Below are positions 51,732 to 62,391 of a DNA stretch of 64,000 nucleotides, one piece after another; position 1 is the stretch's first letter; every line of letters begins with the position of its first letter. The stretch is from Chrysomallon squamiferum (Eukaryota > Mollusca > Gastropoda > Neomphalida > Peltospiridae): assembly GCA_012295275.1 (NCBI GenBank), contig CM022671.1:20338822-20402821 (forward strand), in the 5' to 3' direction. The translations under genes were made by a program, and so were the position numbers. The notes under the pieces are model-generated. The model saw nothing but the letters and a program-made list of their open reading frames with translations. It had not been told where the DNA came from and ran no database searches.

Positions 51732-52901
51732 CTTAGTAATCGGAATCAGACTTAACCATTTTGTATTAATTGTTTTTATTTTCCAGCAAAGTGGTTTATC
51801 GTTACTCACTACTCAAAAGTGGAGACAATGATTATGACAATGACTTTGAGAATGCCCTCACTCAGAATTCAACAGTTTATGAGGACTCAACAGATGATGA
51901 GGTAAGAGGCAAAAATATTTCTATTAAATCTCTTGAGTGAATTTTTGGTTATTTGCTTTAATTTGCATCACATATGAGATTATTGTTTAAATAACAAGCA
52001 GAAGAATTTATGTGAATAATGAACTAAGAGATGAAAATATTTCAAATTAACTAGTTGTTTTTTCAGCACTGATTTTCAATCATTTAACTTGAATATGTAT
52101 CATAATGTGAGGTCATTTATTTGATTTGTAAGCAGAGAAGTTGAAATAGTGTCATAAACAAAAGGTTTTTTTTGTTGATATTATTATTGCTTTTTTATCT
52201 TAATTAAAATAGGCTGAATCAAGAGATTCTTGGATCTTTGGAAACAATTTAGGTTTTTTTATGAGTTTTGGATTATTTGCCTTAATATACATGTGGTCTG
52301 TGTTATTTATACACATTGTATGCATTTTGTATATAAATGTTAAACTTCAAAAATGGAGTATTGCTAGACACAAAATAAGTACTATACAGAATATGGTAGG
52401 AACGGGAACAATAACCCAGTTTATTTTGAGAGGCAGCAAAGGTTTAAAATGTATTAGGTTTATTTTAGATTCAGGTTCTGTGACAACAGTGAACATTTTT
52501 ATGTTTTAGGAAACGGGTGCTGATACTGCTCCAAAAGTACAAACCAGAAATTCACAAAATACCAATCACAAAGTCAAGTCATATCACGATGATTCAGATG
52601 TGGTAAGTATTATTAGTTTAAAGATATTTCTCTAAAAAAAAAAAATTTTAAAACATTAATTTAAGCATTTAAAAAAAAAAAAAAAAAAACTTGATTTCTT
52701 TCAGTTAAAATGAGCCCATAGAGAAATATGTATACATAGTTAAATTCTACATTCTACAGTAATGTCAACAATACAAAGTTAAATGTAATAGTTATTTCAT
52801 TTTTGAAATGATATTTTATTATTATTATTATTATTAATATTTTATTATTATTATTATTATTATTATTTTTTTTAAATATTTTCCAGGACATGCTAGAGTA
52901 A
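34245..52901 (+). CDS. SORT1: Sortilin, VPS10-domain sorting receptor, 22 exons, complete
   Basis: Type I receptor that sorts cargo from Golgi to endosomes. Exons: 34245-34511, 35006-35071, 38961-39025, 39380-39482, 41698-41862, 42401-42468, 42877-42965, 43968-44119, 44968-45051, 45866-45926, 46162-46406, 46814-46916, 47648-47724, 47986-48262, 48444-48567, 48983-49057, 49371-49487, 49859-49982, 50995-51107, 51787-51901, 52510-52602, 52887-52901. All are GT-AG and phase-consistent, giving 865 aa (human 831). Signal peptide about 12-28, propeptide with furin site RQKR (60-63), then a VPS10 propeller with Asp-box motifs such as STDYGRTW, STDGGLHW, SVDGGYTW and STDWGQCW. The region 608-739 has exactly ten cysteines, as in the 10CC module. 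TM about 762-783. The tail has YSLL (798-801) and ends DDSDVDMLE. Absence of leucine-rich, FnIII or LDLA repeats favours sortilin over SorCS or SorLA. Confidence 0.96.
34791..34880. repeat. 45-bp tandem duplication in sortilin intron 1
   Basis: Copies 34791-34835 and 34836-34880 begin TCTGAAACTGAAATAACCAG and are almost identical. The high identity suggests a recent duplication. Confidence 0.9.
37642..37711. repeat. (CT)n microsatellite in sortilin intron 2
   Basis: CT tract of about 70 bp with one CC interruption, followed by a short AT tract. Confidence 0.95.
37770..37930 (+). mobile_element. SINE copy in sortilin intron 2 (molluscan family)
   Basis: The order GGATCA, CATTCCAGC, GGTATGTACTGTCC, TGTGGGATGGTGCATATA, then ACTAATAAGAAAAGA matches, from memory, a short element dispersed in gastropod and bivalve genomes. 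It is in the same orientation as the gene. Related copies occur at about 41090-41200 and 43055-43250. Confidence 0.6.
39500..39617. repeat. Compound (TTA)n(TTG)n(TTC)n(TTATTG)n microsatellite
   Basis: Four successive simple-repeat types within about 120 bp, starting about 20 bp downstream of sortilin exon 4. They look like serial expansion and mutation of one T-rich tract. Confidence 0.9.
41090..41200 (+). mobile_element. SINE fragment in sortilin intron 4
   Basis: The words GTAGTATGC, CACTGTCTTTG, GTGCACATAAAAGATCC and TTTGCTG occur in the same order as in the copy at 37770-37930. The 5' head is not recognisable. Confidence 0.5.
43055..43250 (+). mobile_element. SINE copy in sortilin intron 7
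   Basis: GTGGCTAGAGGTTCAGTAGG and a B-box-like AGGATCAGATC at the 5' end are followed by GGCCAGTGCACCAC, ATATCAAAGATC and GATAAGAGTAAC. These match in order the element at 37770-37930 and my recollection of the molluscan SINE consensus. The tRNA-like head makes this the most complete of the three copies. Confidence 0.6.
43255..43575. repeat. Minisatellite in sortilin intron 7
   Basis: Units of about 30-34 bp built on CTATACTTATGAACCTGTTG and GCTTTCC recur at least five times from about 43410; the earlier part has longer, more degenerate units containing CATATATCATCATTATACTT. It directly follows the SINE copy ending near 43250. Confidence 0.75.
45030..45490. repeat. Degenerate tandem repeat spanning the 3' end of sortilin exon 9 and its splice donor
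   Basis: The last bases of exon 9 plus the start of intron 9 (CTGACTGGTGACAGA then GTAAGCATTTATAATTA) recur in degraded form near 45115-45140, 45225-45260, 45305-45325, 45385-45415 and 45465-45485. Two copies retain GTAAGT, at 45129-45134 and 45399-45404; one has lost the donor GT. Spacing is irregular at about 70-115 bp. Confidence 0.7.
47340..47500. repeat. (TTTTA)n and poly(T) tract in sortilin intron 12
   Basis: T-rich simple sequence with ATTTT pentamers, followed by long T runs at about 47440-47500. It is likely to be length-variable and hard to sequence. Confidence 0.85.
50885..50970. repeat. (TTTTA)n tract in sortilin intron 18
   Basis: Tandem TTTAT/TTTTA units ending about 25 bp upstream of the acceptor of exon 19. 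Part may serve as its polypyrimidine tract. Confidence 0.85.
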
Positions 52902-55900
52902 CAAGGATAACAAACTGAATATATACACTGTCTGCAGTGTGGTGGTCATTGTGGGTGCATCTTCTTTCATTGTGATACTTCTTCCTGCTCTTACAAACTG
53001 CTTGCTTTTTCTCAATATTCTTTTTCTGTTTTTTGATCATAAAGCCTGTCTGTCAATGCAAATGTGTTTAGTATTTATTTCAAGTTAGTTTGTAAAAACG
53101 TGCTGAATTTTTCACTTTTATTTATGCAGTTTTGGAAGGGATGAACTTATTGACCCATTAAAACATTTGTGATTTTCTTTCAGTTTTTATAAATTTATTT
53201 CTAATTTTATTACTATTATTATTTTTTTTTTTTATTCTCTCTCTGTTTTTTAAATTATTTATTTATATATATTTTTTTAGTGGTTTATTTTGTGTATGTG
53301 TACAGATTTTCTACAGTGGTCATTAAATTAAACAAGAATGTTAAAATTATATTCATAACATAAAACATGTAATACCTGTTATCAGTTCAGATTTCTTTCA
53401 TACTTTTTTTTTTTCTTTTTAAACCAAAAAAAAAAAAAAAAAGAAATGGAAATTGCCTTTTTTGTTGTACATAATTGTGAACATAGTAAAATGCTTTGTG
53501 ATTGCTCATAATAGGACATGGAAATACTAAATAACTTTAAATAATAAGAACATAAATAACTTTCAGAATGTGTTATTTATTTAATAAATCTTACACATTT
53601 TTACAAATAGTATGTAGAATTTTCTGAAACTTATAACTTAGCCACTTTTATTTTTTTTTAATTTAATTAAATTTTTTATTTCTGTTATTACAAATTGTAT
53701 TTAGAAAGCGTGAAGAAATTTGTATCTTTGTGTAATTATTTTAATTAATTAATTTGTTTCTATTTTTTTTTTATTTATTTTTTTTTTATGTTTTTTTTTT
53801 TTTTTTTTTTTTGGTCTATTGAAGTAAAATGATTATCTAGTCTCTGGAGATAATCATTGTCTGTGGAGGTTACTTTTAAGAATTGAGAAATCCAGAAAGC
53901 CCTAGTCTGATCTCACTGTTTATTCCATGTTTACAGTATAATTCTGTGTTTTGTGTTTGCGTATCTCTTACAAACCCGTCATCTTCACATCTGTTTTCCA
54001 CAATCAGTGTTTTACCTGATCATTATAGAATTATGTATTTGTTTTATCTATATGCTTCCACTGTTTAAAATAGATCTATTGTAGCAGCAGAATATACAAA
54101 TAGTTGATGCTTGTTAAATTGGTAGTGGCTTTTGAAGAAGAATAAAAAAAAAAATTTGTTTTATAAAGGCAGCGTTAGAATTCCTCTAGTCATTTGAAGT
54201 AACTGTATGTTGATAATGCATGGCTGTATATTTTTTTACATACCATTAAAAAAAAAAAAAAATTAAAAATGAAAATAAATAAATAAATAAATAAATAAAT
54301 ACTTATTTTAATATGTAAGAAAAAAAGATAAATGTAATTAATAGTATTGCTTATTTTTTTTTTTTTTTTGTGTAACTTACGAAAGAAAACAACACTTAGT
54401 AATAAATGTTTTAAATTGGATTATTTTTGATGTTTTTAACAGCAAATCAAAAAAGAGGAGAAATATAATAAAATTTCAGTTTCTGTTATTCAAATAACTA
54501 TATGGAGGAAAATAAAATCTTTATTTTTTTTTTTTTTTTGTTATCTTTTAAAAATATATATATATATATTTTATTATTATTATTATATATTTTTTTTATA
54601 GAAACAAGATTGTAATAGTGTTAGTATTATTTCTGGGTTTTTTATGGTTTTTTATTTCCTAATTTCTTAATTAAAAAATATTTTTTATAATTCTCATTTA
54701 TTTTTTTTCTTCTTAAAGGTTGACAATTTGTATAGATTTTATTAAAATATTAACATAAAAATATTATTCGTGTCTAAACATTCTTGTCATGAAACCTTGT
54801 ATATGCAAACCTGCAAAAGTACAGCACAGCTGTAATGTGTCACATTAATTTAAACTGAAAATATTTACAAAGTAATTCTGCGTGAATGCTGACATTAATC
54901 AAATGATTTTTAAATTATATAGATGCTGATGGAAGCAGATTGTTGATGAAAAATTACTCTCTGGTCCTAAGTAATTAATTTTTACTTTTTTACTTTTTTT
55001 TTTTTTTGAATTTTGAATTTTTTTAAAAATAATTTTTAAAACTACAACCGCCCCCCTCAAAAAAACCCCCAGCAACAACAGCAAAAACCCTTTCTAAATT
55101 AGTTGTTTTTAGTACTTAAGTTTGTTTCATATTTATTTACAGATAAATTATTTAGCAAATTGCTAGGATCTGAAAGTATATTTGATTTAAGTTGAATAGT
55201 TTAGCAGTAAACCAGATTAGTTAGAAACCAGATAGATGTATAGAATGATTTTATTAATTTTAATTCTAAAATATTTGTGCTCAGTGAATTAAATATGAAA
55301 AGTATTTAAGAAAACTATGACATTCCTGAATCTTTGTACAATTGTCTTCTTCTTTTTTGTTTTTACCCCATTCTTTGCCTGTTTATAACATAGATTTTAA
55401 ATCCTTTCTTGTTTAATTCAGTACCGGCAGTTAGGAATTCCTTGAATAAAATTTAAAAAATATAGAATCATACAAATTACTGATTCTTTCTGTATTATCA
55501 AGTCAGATATTCAAATTATTTCTTTAGTATTAATATTTATTATTATTATTACAACTATTGTTGCTACTACTACTAGCATTGTCATTATTATTATTATTAT
55601 TATTAACCCAGCTTTGTTCAGCACTAGTAAAAATTAAAATATGTTTGTTATTCAATATTGCAATATAATTAGTGTAATACAAAAAAAAAAATTTTAAATG
55701 TTCATTTCAGTGTGTTCTCTGATAAAGAATAACTTAAATTTTTTAAATACTGTAATAATTTAAAAATATATATATATATACACATATAAATTTAAATTTG
55801 GTTGATTCAAGTCAGACCATTTCAATTTTTCATGTTTGTCTTGTATTCCAGGAAGATACATGCTAGCATATTCATGTATTGATAATGAATTTTTTTCTTC

Positions 55901-56964
55901 TAAAGTATTAATGTACAGATTTGTAAATTATTTATTTCACAGTTACACAGCTTACATTTTCAATATTTTGTGTTACATTGCAGGAAGTTGAGGCTAGCTA
56001 GCATACTTTTTAATTTTAAAACATTTTAATTTAAAATTGTTGTCATTACATCATACATACAGTGAAGAATTCATTTGCTTATTTTAACTATTTTCAAATA
56101 AAAATTTAGTCACATTCTATCAATATTTTATACATATATTAACATTCCTAATGTGTGTTTTGGTTTGGCATGGGAGAAAACTTTTTTGAATAGAATTAAT
56201 TTTTGATTGTTATTGTATTATTGAGTTCTTTCAGTAAACTGTAGCCAAAGGCTGGTTCATTTTATCTGTAAGCTAATTTTTAAAGTTTTTATTCAAATAT
56301 AATTTGAAGTACTTTGGGTTCTTTTTTGGTTCTCAAGTGGCTTTTTTTCTTACTAGTTAATGTTTTTATTATTTCTTTATATTTCAATTACAACTCATTC
56401 AAAGGCTGATGAAAGAAATGTGGTTATGTGTAAAAATGGTTTGTCAATTTATGTGGTTGTGTTTAATGATCAGTTTTCATTTTATCTGAAGTATTAAAAT
56501 GGAATTTATAGCTTTATTTATAAATAATGTTTAAAATATTTAAATATGTTTTCTTTATTAATGTTACATTTATTTCTATTTTATTTTATTTATTATTTAA
56601 AAAAAAAAAAAAAAAAAAAAAAATCACATTATAGTGATGTTTTGATCTGAGCAGACTTACCACACTGATATTTTAATTTTTCACTGTATCCATGTACAGT
56701 GTACTATATTTGCCTAAAACAATTATTCAGAATGGAATCAATATTAACATTTTTACACATTGTTTATAATTTTTATTTATTTTTTATTTTATATTATTAT
56801 TATCATAATAAAATTTAGCTGGCAGTAAAGAAGGAAGAAAAATGATAAAATTAATGTAAATGTTGAAAGTTTATTTTTTTCATCAACTTTTTGTCTGTGC
56901 AATTATTCAGTGCAGTTGTGATGTTACTATTATTTATGTATTTATTTATTTATCTGTTTATTTA

Positions 56965-57012
<48 letters not shown>

Positions 57013-58377
57013 TTATTTATTTATTTATTCAGAATTAGTGTTTTCTATGTACCACAGGTGTTGGTTTTTTTTTATTTTTTTTATTTCTTGTTTATGTATA
57101 TTATTTGTGAAGGATGTGCATATATGTAAATAAAACTGAGATTTCTATTAAACCAGTGTTGACTATAATATTTCTTTGTTTTTTTCATTTAAACCATTAA
57201 ACCATAGGTAAGTAGACAAAAGTTTATTATCATTATTATTATTATTACTGTTTGTTGTTATTTTTATTATAAGATCAGAGTTTTATGATTTATTTATGTT
57301 GTCAAATCTTTCCACATAATTTCATTTTCATTACCAGTATTATTTGAAAATCTATCACTAAGAAAATTTTTATATTTAAACTGATCAATTTATTGGCCCA
57401 AGTATCTTGGGAATTTTTCATTGGTACAGTTATTTATTTATTTATTTTTTTAAGAAAAAAAATTGGTTTTTGTTTTATTTATTTATTTATTTATTTTTAT
57501 TTTAAGTCTTAAAGATAGAGTATTTATACATACAAAAAAAAAATCAAGCTAGAAAGAGGGAAACGGAATATGTAATGTATATTTATACCAACGACATTTA
57601 AAAATAAGTAAATAAATAAATATCCATATGTAACATGTTATGATCTAAAGGAAATAACAGAATTCAAATTTAATATCTAATAAGTAAAAAAGAAAGAAAG
57701 AAAGAAAGAAAAAGAATAACTTGTTGAAAACAAAGGAAAGAACATTAAAATAATGGGTAGTAATAGAGTATAAATAGAGTAATATATTATAAAAGAATAT
57801 ATTTGAATAGGTAAGTGAATAGGTCAAAAAAAAAAGGGGGGGGGAAGGGAAAAGATCACATTAAAATAATAATGGTTATTACTGAATTAATATTCAAATT
57901 CTAAGAAACCTAAAACGGCAAAAGGCACTGCGATTAAATAATTTACTACATGTCGCTCATGTTGTGAATTAAGGGGAATAACTCTATTTCAAAGTCGTAA
58001 AATAAATAGAAAGACTGAGTCATTTTTATGGCTAATTAAAAAATTAAAATAGTAGTAATAATAAAAAATAAATAAAAAATTGGAAAAATAATATTAATAA
58101 TACTAATACTACTACTACTAATAATATGTTTAAAATAAATGAAAAAAATGAAAAGAAAAAAAACAACCTAAAAAAAAACCTAAATTAACATAAAATATAT
58201 ACATTAAAAAATTAAAAAAAGGAAAGATAAAATAAAACCAATAATAACATAAATCAGTAAGTAATTAATTAATGTTAAAAAAAAAAAAAATTAATCCTTA
58301 TTTGCCACATATTAATTCTTAGAAGTTAATTTTATTTTCCCATTTAAAAGACCCAATACTATTTAATTTATTTTTAA

Positions 58378-58379
<2 letters not shown>

Positions 58380-58438
<59 letters not shown>
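58380..58438. repeat. (AAT)n microsatellite
   Basis: Pure AAT run of almost 60 bp inside the degenerate repeat block. Confidence 0.95.
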
Positions 58439-58790
58439 TGATTTAAAAAGAATAATCCAAATAAATTGTTAATTCATTTTTAAAGTTCCAACCTTTATTG
58501 TTTCGTAACATCATTTTAGAGTTATTTCCCTTACACCATGTTAATTTATTTTATCCCTACTTACTTTATTTTGTTACATAGTAAAGTATATTTGCTTGTA
58601 TGACTGCAAATATATGTAGAATGCAATAGAGGGATTATTTCTTCTTTTTAGAATAAAGTAATATATTATAAAAGAAAATATTGTTATTTTATTTTTTATA
58701 TATATATGCCTCAGATTTATGCGAAGATTAAACATGAGAGATTGAAAGAGAAAACGAAAAAGTATGAAAAGAACAAAGAAATAAAGAAAG

Positions 58791-58829
58791 AAAGAAGAAG
58801 AAGAAGAAGAAGAAGAAGAAGAAGAAGAT
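58791..58829. repeat. (GAA)n microsatellite
   Basis: GAA run of about 39 bp, preceded by GAAA tetramers. Confidence 0.9.
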
Positions 58830-59120
58830 AAAGAAACCAACAGATGTTATAGATTTATACGTTGAATACATAACGATAGTTATGGTCCAAGGGGAACAAC
58901 TCCAGATAAATGTAATTTCAAATAAGTAAAAAAACCACCCAAAAACCCAAGAAAATGAATAGGTTGTGGTCTAAGGGGAATGACTCTACTTCAAATAATG
59001 TAAACTAAATAGAAAGACTGAGTCATTTTATGGCTTATTTAAAAAATTAAAATAATGATAATAATTAATAAAAAAATTAGATAATAAAAATTTTGAAAAA
59101 TTATATTAATAATACTAATA

Positions 59121-59195
59121 GTAATGCTAATAGTACTACTACTACTACTACTGCTACTGCTACTGCTACTGCTACTGCTACTACTACTACTACTA
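59121..59195. repeat. (TAC)n/(TGCTAC)n microsatellite
   Basis: A TAC array whose centre has changed to TGCTAC hexamers. It lies within the second copy of the degenerate repeat block, where the first copy has a shorter TAC array. Confidence 0.9.
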
Positions 59196-59671
59196 ATAGT
59201 AAGTTTAAAAGAAATGAAAAATAAAAAAATAGAAAAAATAAAACAAAACAAAACAAAAAACCCCCAATATATACATTAAAAAATAAAACAGGAAAGAAAA
59301 AGATAAAACCAATAATAACATAAATCAGTAAGTAATTAATGTTTAAAAAAAACAACAAAACTAATCCTTATTTGCCACATATTAAATCTTAAATGTTACT
59401 TTTATTTTCCCATTTAAAAACCCATTATTAGTAACCAGCACTATTAGATTTTTTTTTTTTTTTAAATATTAATAATAAAAATAATGATTTAGAACAAATA
59501 ATTTACTACATGTCGTTCATGTTGTGGTCAAAGGGGAGTAACTCTATTTTGAAGTAATGTAAAATAAATAGAAAGACTGAGTCACCAATAGCTTATTAAA
59601 ATAACGATCAATACATAGATAAGTAAATTAAAACATGTTAAAATGATAATAACAAAATAATAATAATAATA

Positions 59672-59702
<31 letters not shown>

Positions 59703-61401
59703 GTAGTAGTAGTAGTAGTAATAAAGAAAGAAAGATAAAAGAAAAAAGAAAAACAGTATATTTTACCTTCTTGCTGGAGAACAGGTTATTTTGGGCTAAT
59801 AATGGTGGAGGTTCTGTTAAAATGCCACCAATAAAAAAATAAATAAATGACATAGCTCAGACAAGTGCATCTTGTAAATTCACTTTATTTCAAAGGAAGC
59901 AGTCTAACATCAGTTAACTGGTTTGCACGGTTGCATGAAAAATACAAAAAACTAAAATCTGCTTCACAGTGTTTAAATGAGCCTTTTGAATATTATATAT
60001 ATATATTTTTTTTTTTTTTTTTTTTGTCAGTTCCAACAAATAACAGACTGTAATAAATAAAGAAAGTACATGTGATTTTCAGTCATTCATTTGTACCATT
60101 TTATCATAATCATTAGATAGTAATTACAATATAATTTACAAGTCAGTCAGCTATAATAAATACCAACAGTATAATCATTATTACAGTCATGATTTTCTTT
60201 TATGTATACAAATTGTCATATAGTGATGTGGATATGAAAAACTTTATACAAATATTAACTGAAACAGAAAAACAACAGCAGTGTAATGTAAGTTGGATTA
60301 TTACAGATACTTAGTAACTGAATTTGTAACCTGGAAACCTCAGGTCTTTGTATTTTTGTGAGCGTAAGTAGCTAAAATTTAAAAAAGATGTCTAGAATCT
60401 TGAGGTCACAAAAAGTCCCCCCCCAAAAAAATAAAAAATAAAAACATCAACAAGAATCAAAAACACAATTTTGCCATCATAATATTGCTTTATTTGTTTT
60501 GAATAAATTGTTCTGAGTATTTACATCTGTTCAGCTGTACAGAATTCTAATCATCGTGAAAATCCAGCTGTTAATCCATGATAGCTTCACATCCAAAAGA
60601 CAAAGGATAAATACAGAAAAAAATAAGAAAGAAAGAAAGAAAAGAAATAATAATACTAATAAATTAGAAATAATATATTTTGTTCAAATAAAAAGTTATA
60701 AAAAAATAAAATGTTAAATACTTATAGAATAAAATAAATTATAAATTATAAAAATAAACAACAATAAAAAGGCAAATATTGATACTTTTACCAGTTAATA
60801 TAGATACTTTTACCAGTTAAATAGTTACACAGCAAATGTATTCATGGTATCTGACTGGCAGCTGAAACGTCCCCGTACTTTCAGTCAAAATAGCGAATTT
60901 CGTCGACTGATGTTGATACTTTAATTTGTTTTATTGCTGAACTATTCATTGATCTAAATGTTCGTTTTGTTTGTTCATTTTTTTGTTTAATTTTTTTTTT
61001 TTTTTTTTTTTTTGTTGTTGTTGTTGTTCTTCTTCTTCTTCTTCTTCAGTTCTTGTGTTTTGTGCGTGCGTGGTGCGTGTATTATGTGTGTGTTTCATTT
61101 TTTATTTTGTTTGTTTGTTATTTTGGAGGTGAAAGCAGTTTGAAAAAGCGCGCCTCCCGATATTTACCTAAAAAATTTATAATCGGATATCATCGTCTCT
61201 TTCCGTCATCTTCAAGCGGGTGCTATCAAAACCCGTAGGGCCTACGTGCGGGTAGTCCTTGACAAGTTGTGCATTCCTAAGCAAATGACTTGTGTTATAG
61301 CGAAAAAACTTCCTGATGTGACATTGCGATTCTAAGCATTCTAGTTTCGTTCTTCAACTTGTTTTTTTTTTTTAATAAAAAGTCTTGAAGCCGAGTAAAG
61401 A

Positions 61402-62358
61402 ATGGGTTGGCATATACCAGCAATACTGTTGTTTGTTCATGTTGCTTGTAGCAGCGTTGTATATGACGACGAATGTGACGTTTCTCGAAGATGTACTCAA
61501 GTGGTAAACTTTTTTTCTTTTTATTTGTTTTGCGCAGTTACATATTGGGCGTTCTATGATTCAGATATGAGCATTACTAGTTTTATTTATTTATTTTTAT
61601 TTTTATTTTTTATTTTTATATATTTTTTTTCTATCTCGGTAATTAAAATATTTGTGTAACATTCATTATAAATTACAAAACGATGTTCTTCTTTATAAAC
61701 ATGTTTATGACCTATTTATGCTGCCAGCCATTTTGGCTACACTGTGCCAAAAGTTGTATGCACATAAAACATAATTACATAAAATAAAATAAAATAAAAT
61801 AAAATAATAATAGTAAATTAATAAATATATAAATAAAAAGTTATAAAAATATGAAATCAAAATTCTTGTGCTTTGCAGGTTCATTCTCCATACCAAGGTA
61901 ATTTTCCATGTCGAATTGGACATAAAAAAGGTAAATAATTTAAGTATAATTTTTAAACTTATTTATTTATTATCTAAATATTTTTTAAATTATCATTTAA
62001 AGAAAAAATAAACTTTTTGCATCCACTTCATCATTACTTTTTTCTGTCTTTCCAATTTCATATATATATTTGCAAAAATAATGTTATTTTACTTATTCAG
62101 AAGAATGATGCATTAATTATACACATAAATTATACATTGAAATCATTAGACTTTTCATAAAATATAACCATTATGATAATAAGTAAAAATGTGTATATTA
62201 CTTTAGTAATACAATTTAAATCTGTACTTTTGTCTTACTTTTTTGTAAAAAAAAATAAAGTTAAAAAATATATTTTCCATAATTTATAAAACTAATTCAT
62301 TTTTATATATCTTTAATTATTCTTATTTTTATTTTTATTATTATTATTATTATTATTA

Positions 62359-62391
<33 letters not shown>

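Larger units (their letters stand above)
57940..59720. repeat. Degenerate tandem block with AAGGGG-type core, about three copies
   Basis: Three segments share GTTGTG, AAGGGGAATAACTCTA (variants), AAATAGAAAGACTGAGTCA and TGGCTTATT in order, with cores at about 57971, 58973 and 59531. The first two also share a 3' part (AACATAAATCAGTAAGTAAT, then CCTTATTTGCCACATATTAA) at about 58245-58330 and 59315-59385. A further core lies at 58889 and an inverted one near 58518-58533. Microsatellites (AAT, GAA, TAC/TGC, AGT) are inserted between copies. Confidence 0.75.
52902..61401. other. Sortilin 3' UTR and intergenic region
   Basis: No further coding gene is supported. The proximal part is probably sortilin 3' UTR, but many AATAAA hexamers occur (for example near 53583 and 57125), so the end cannot be fixed. 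Simple repeats include a poly(A) run at 56599-56623, (TTA)n at about 56968-57009 and the repeat block 57940-59720. The last kilobase before 61402 is less AT-rich around 61130-61330 and is a reasonable place for the next promoter. Confidence 0.55.
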
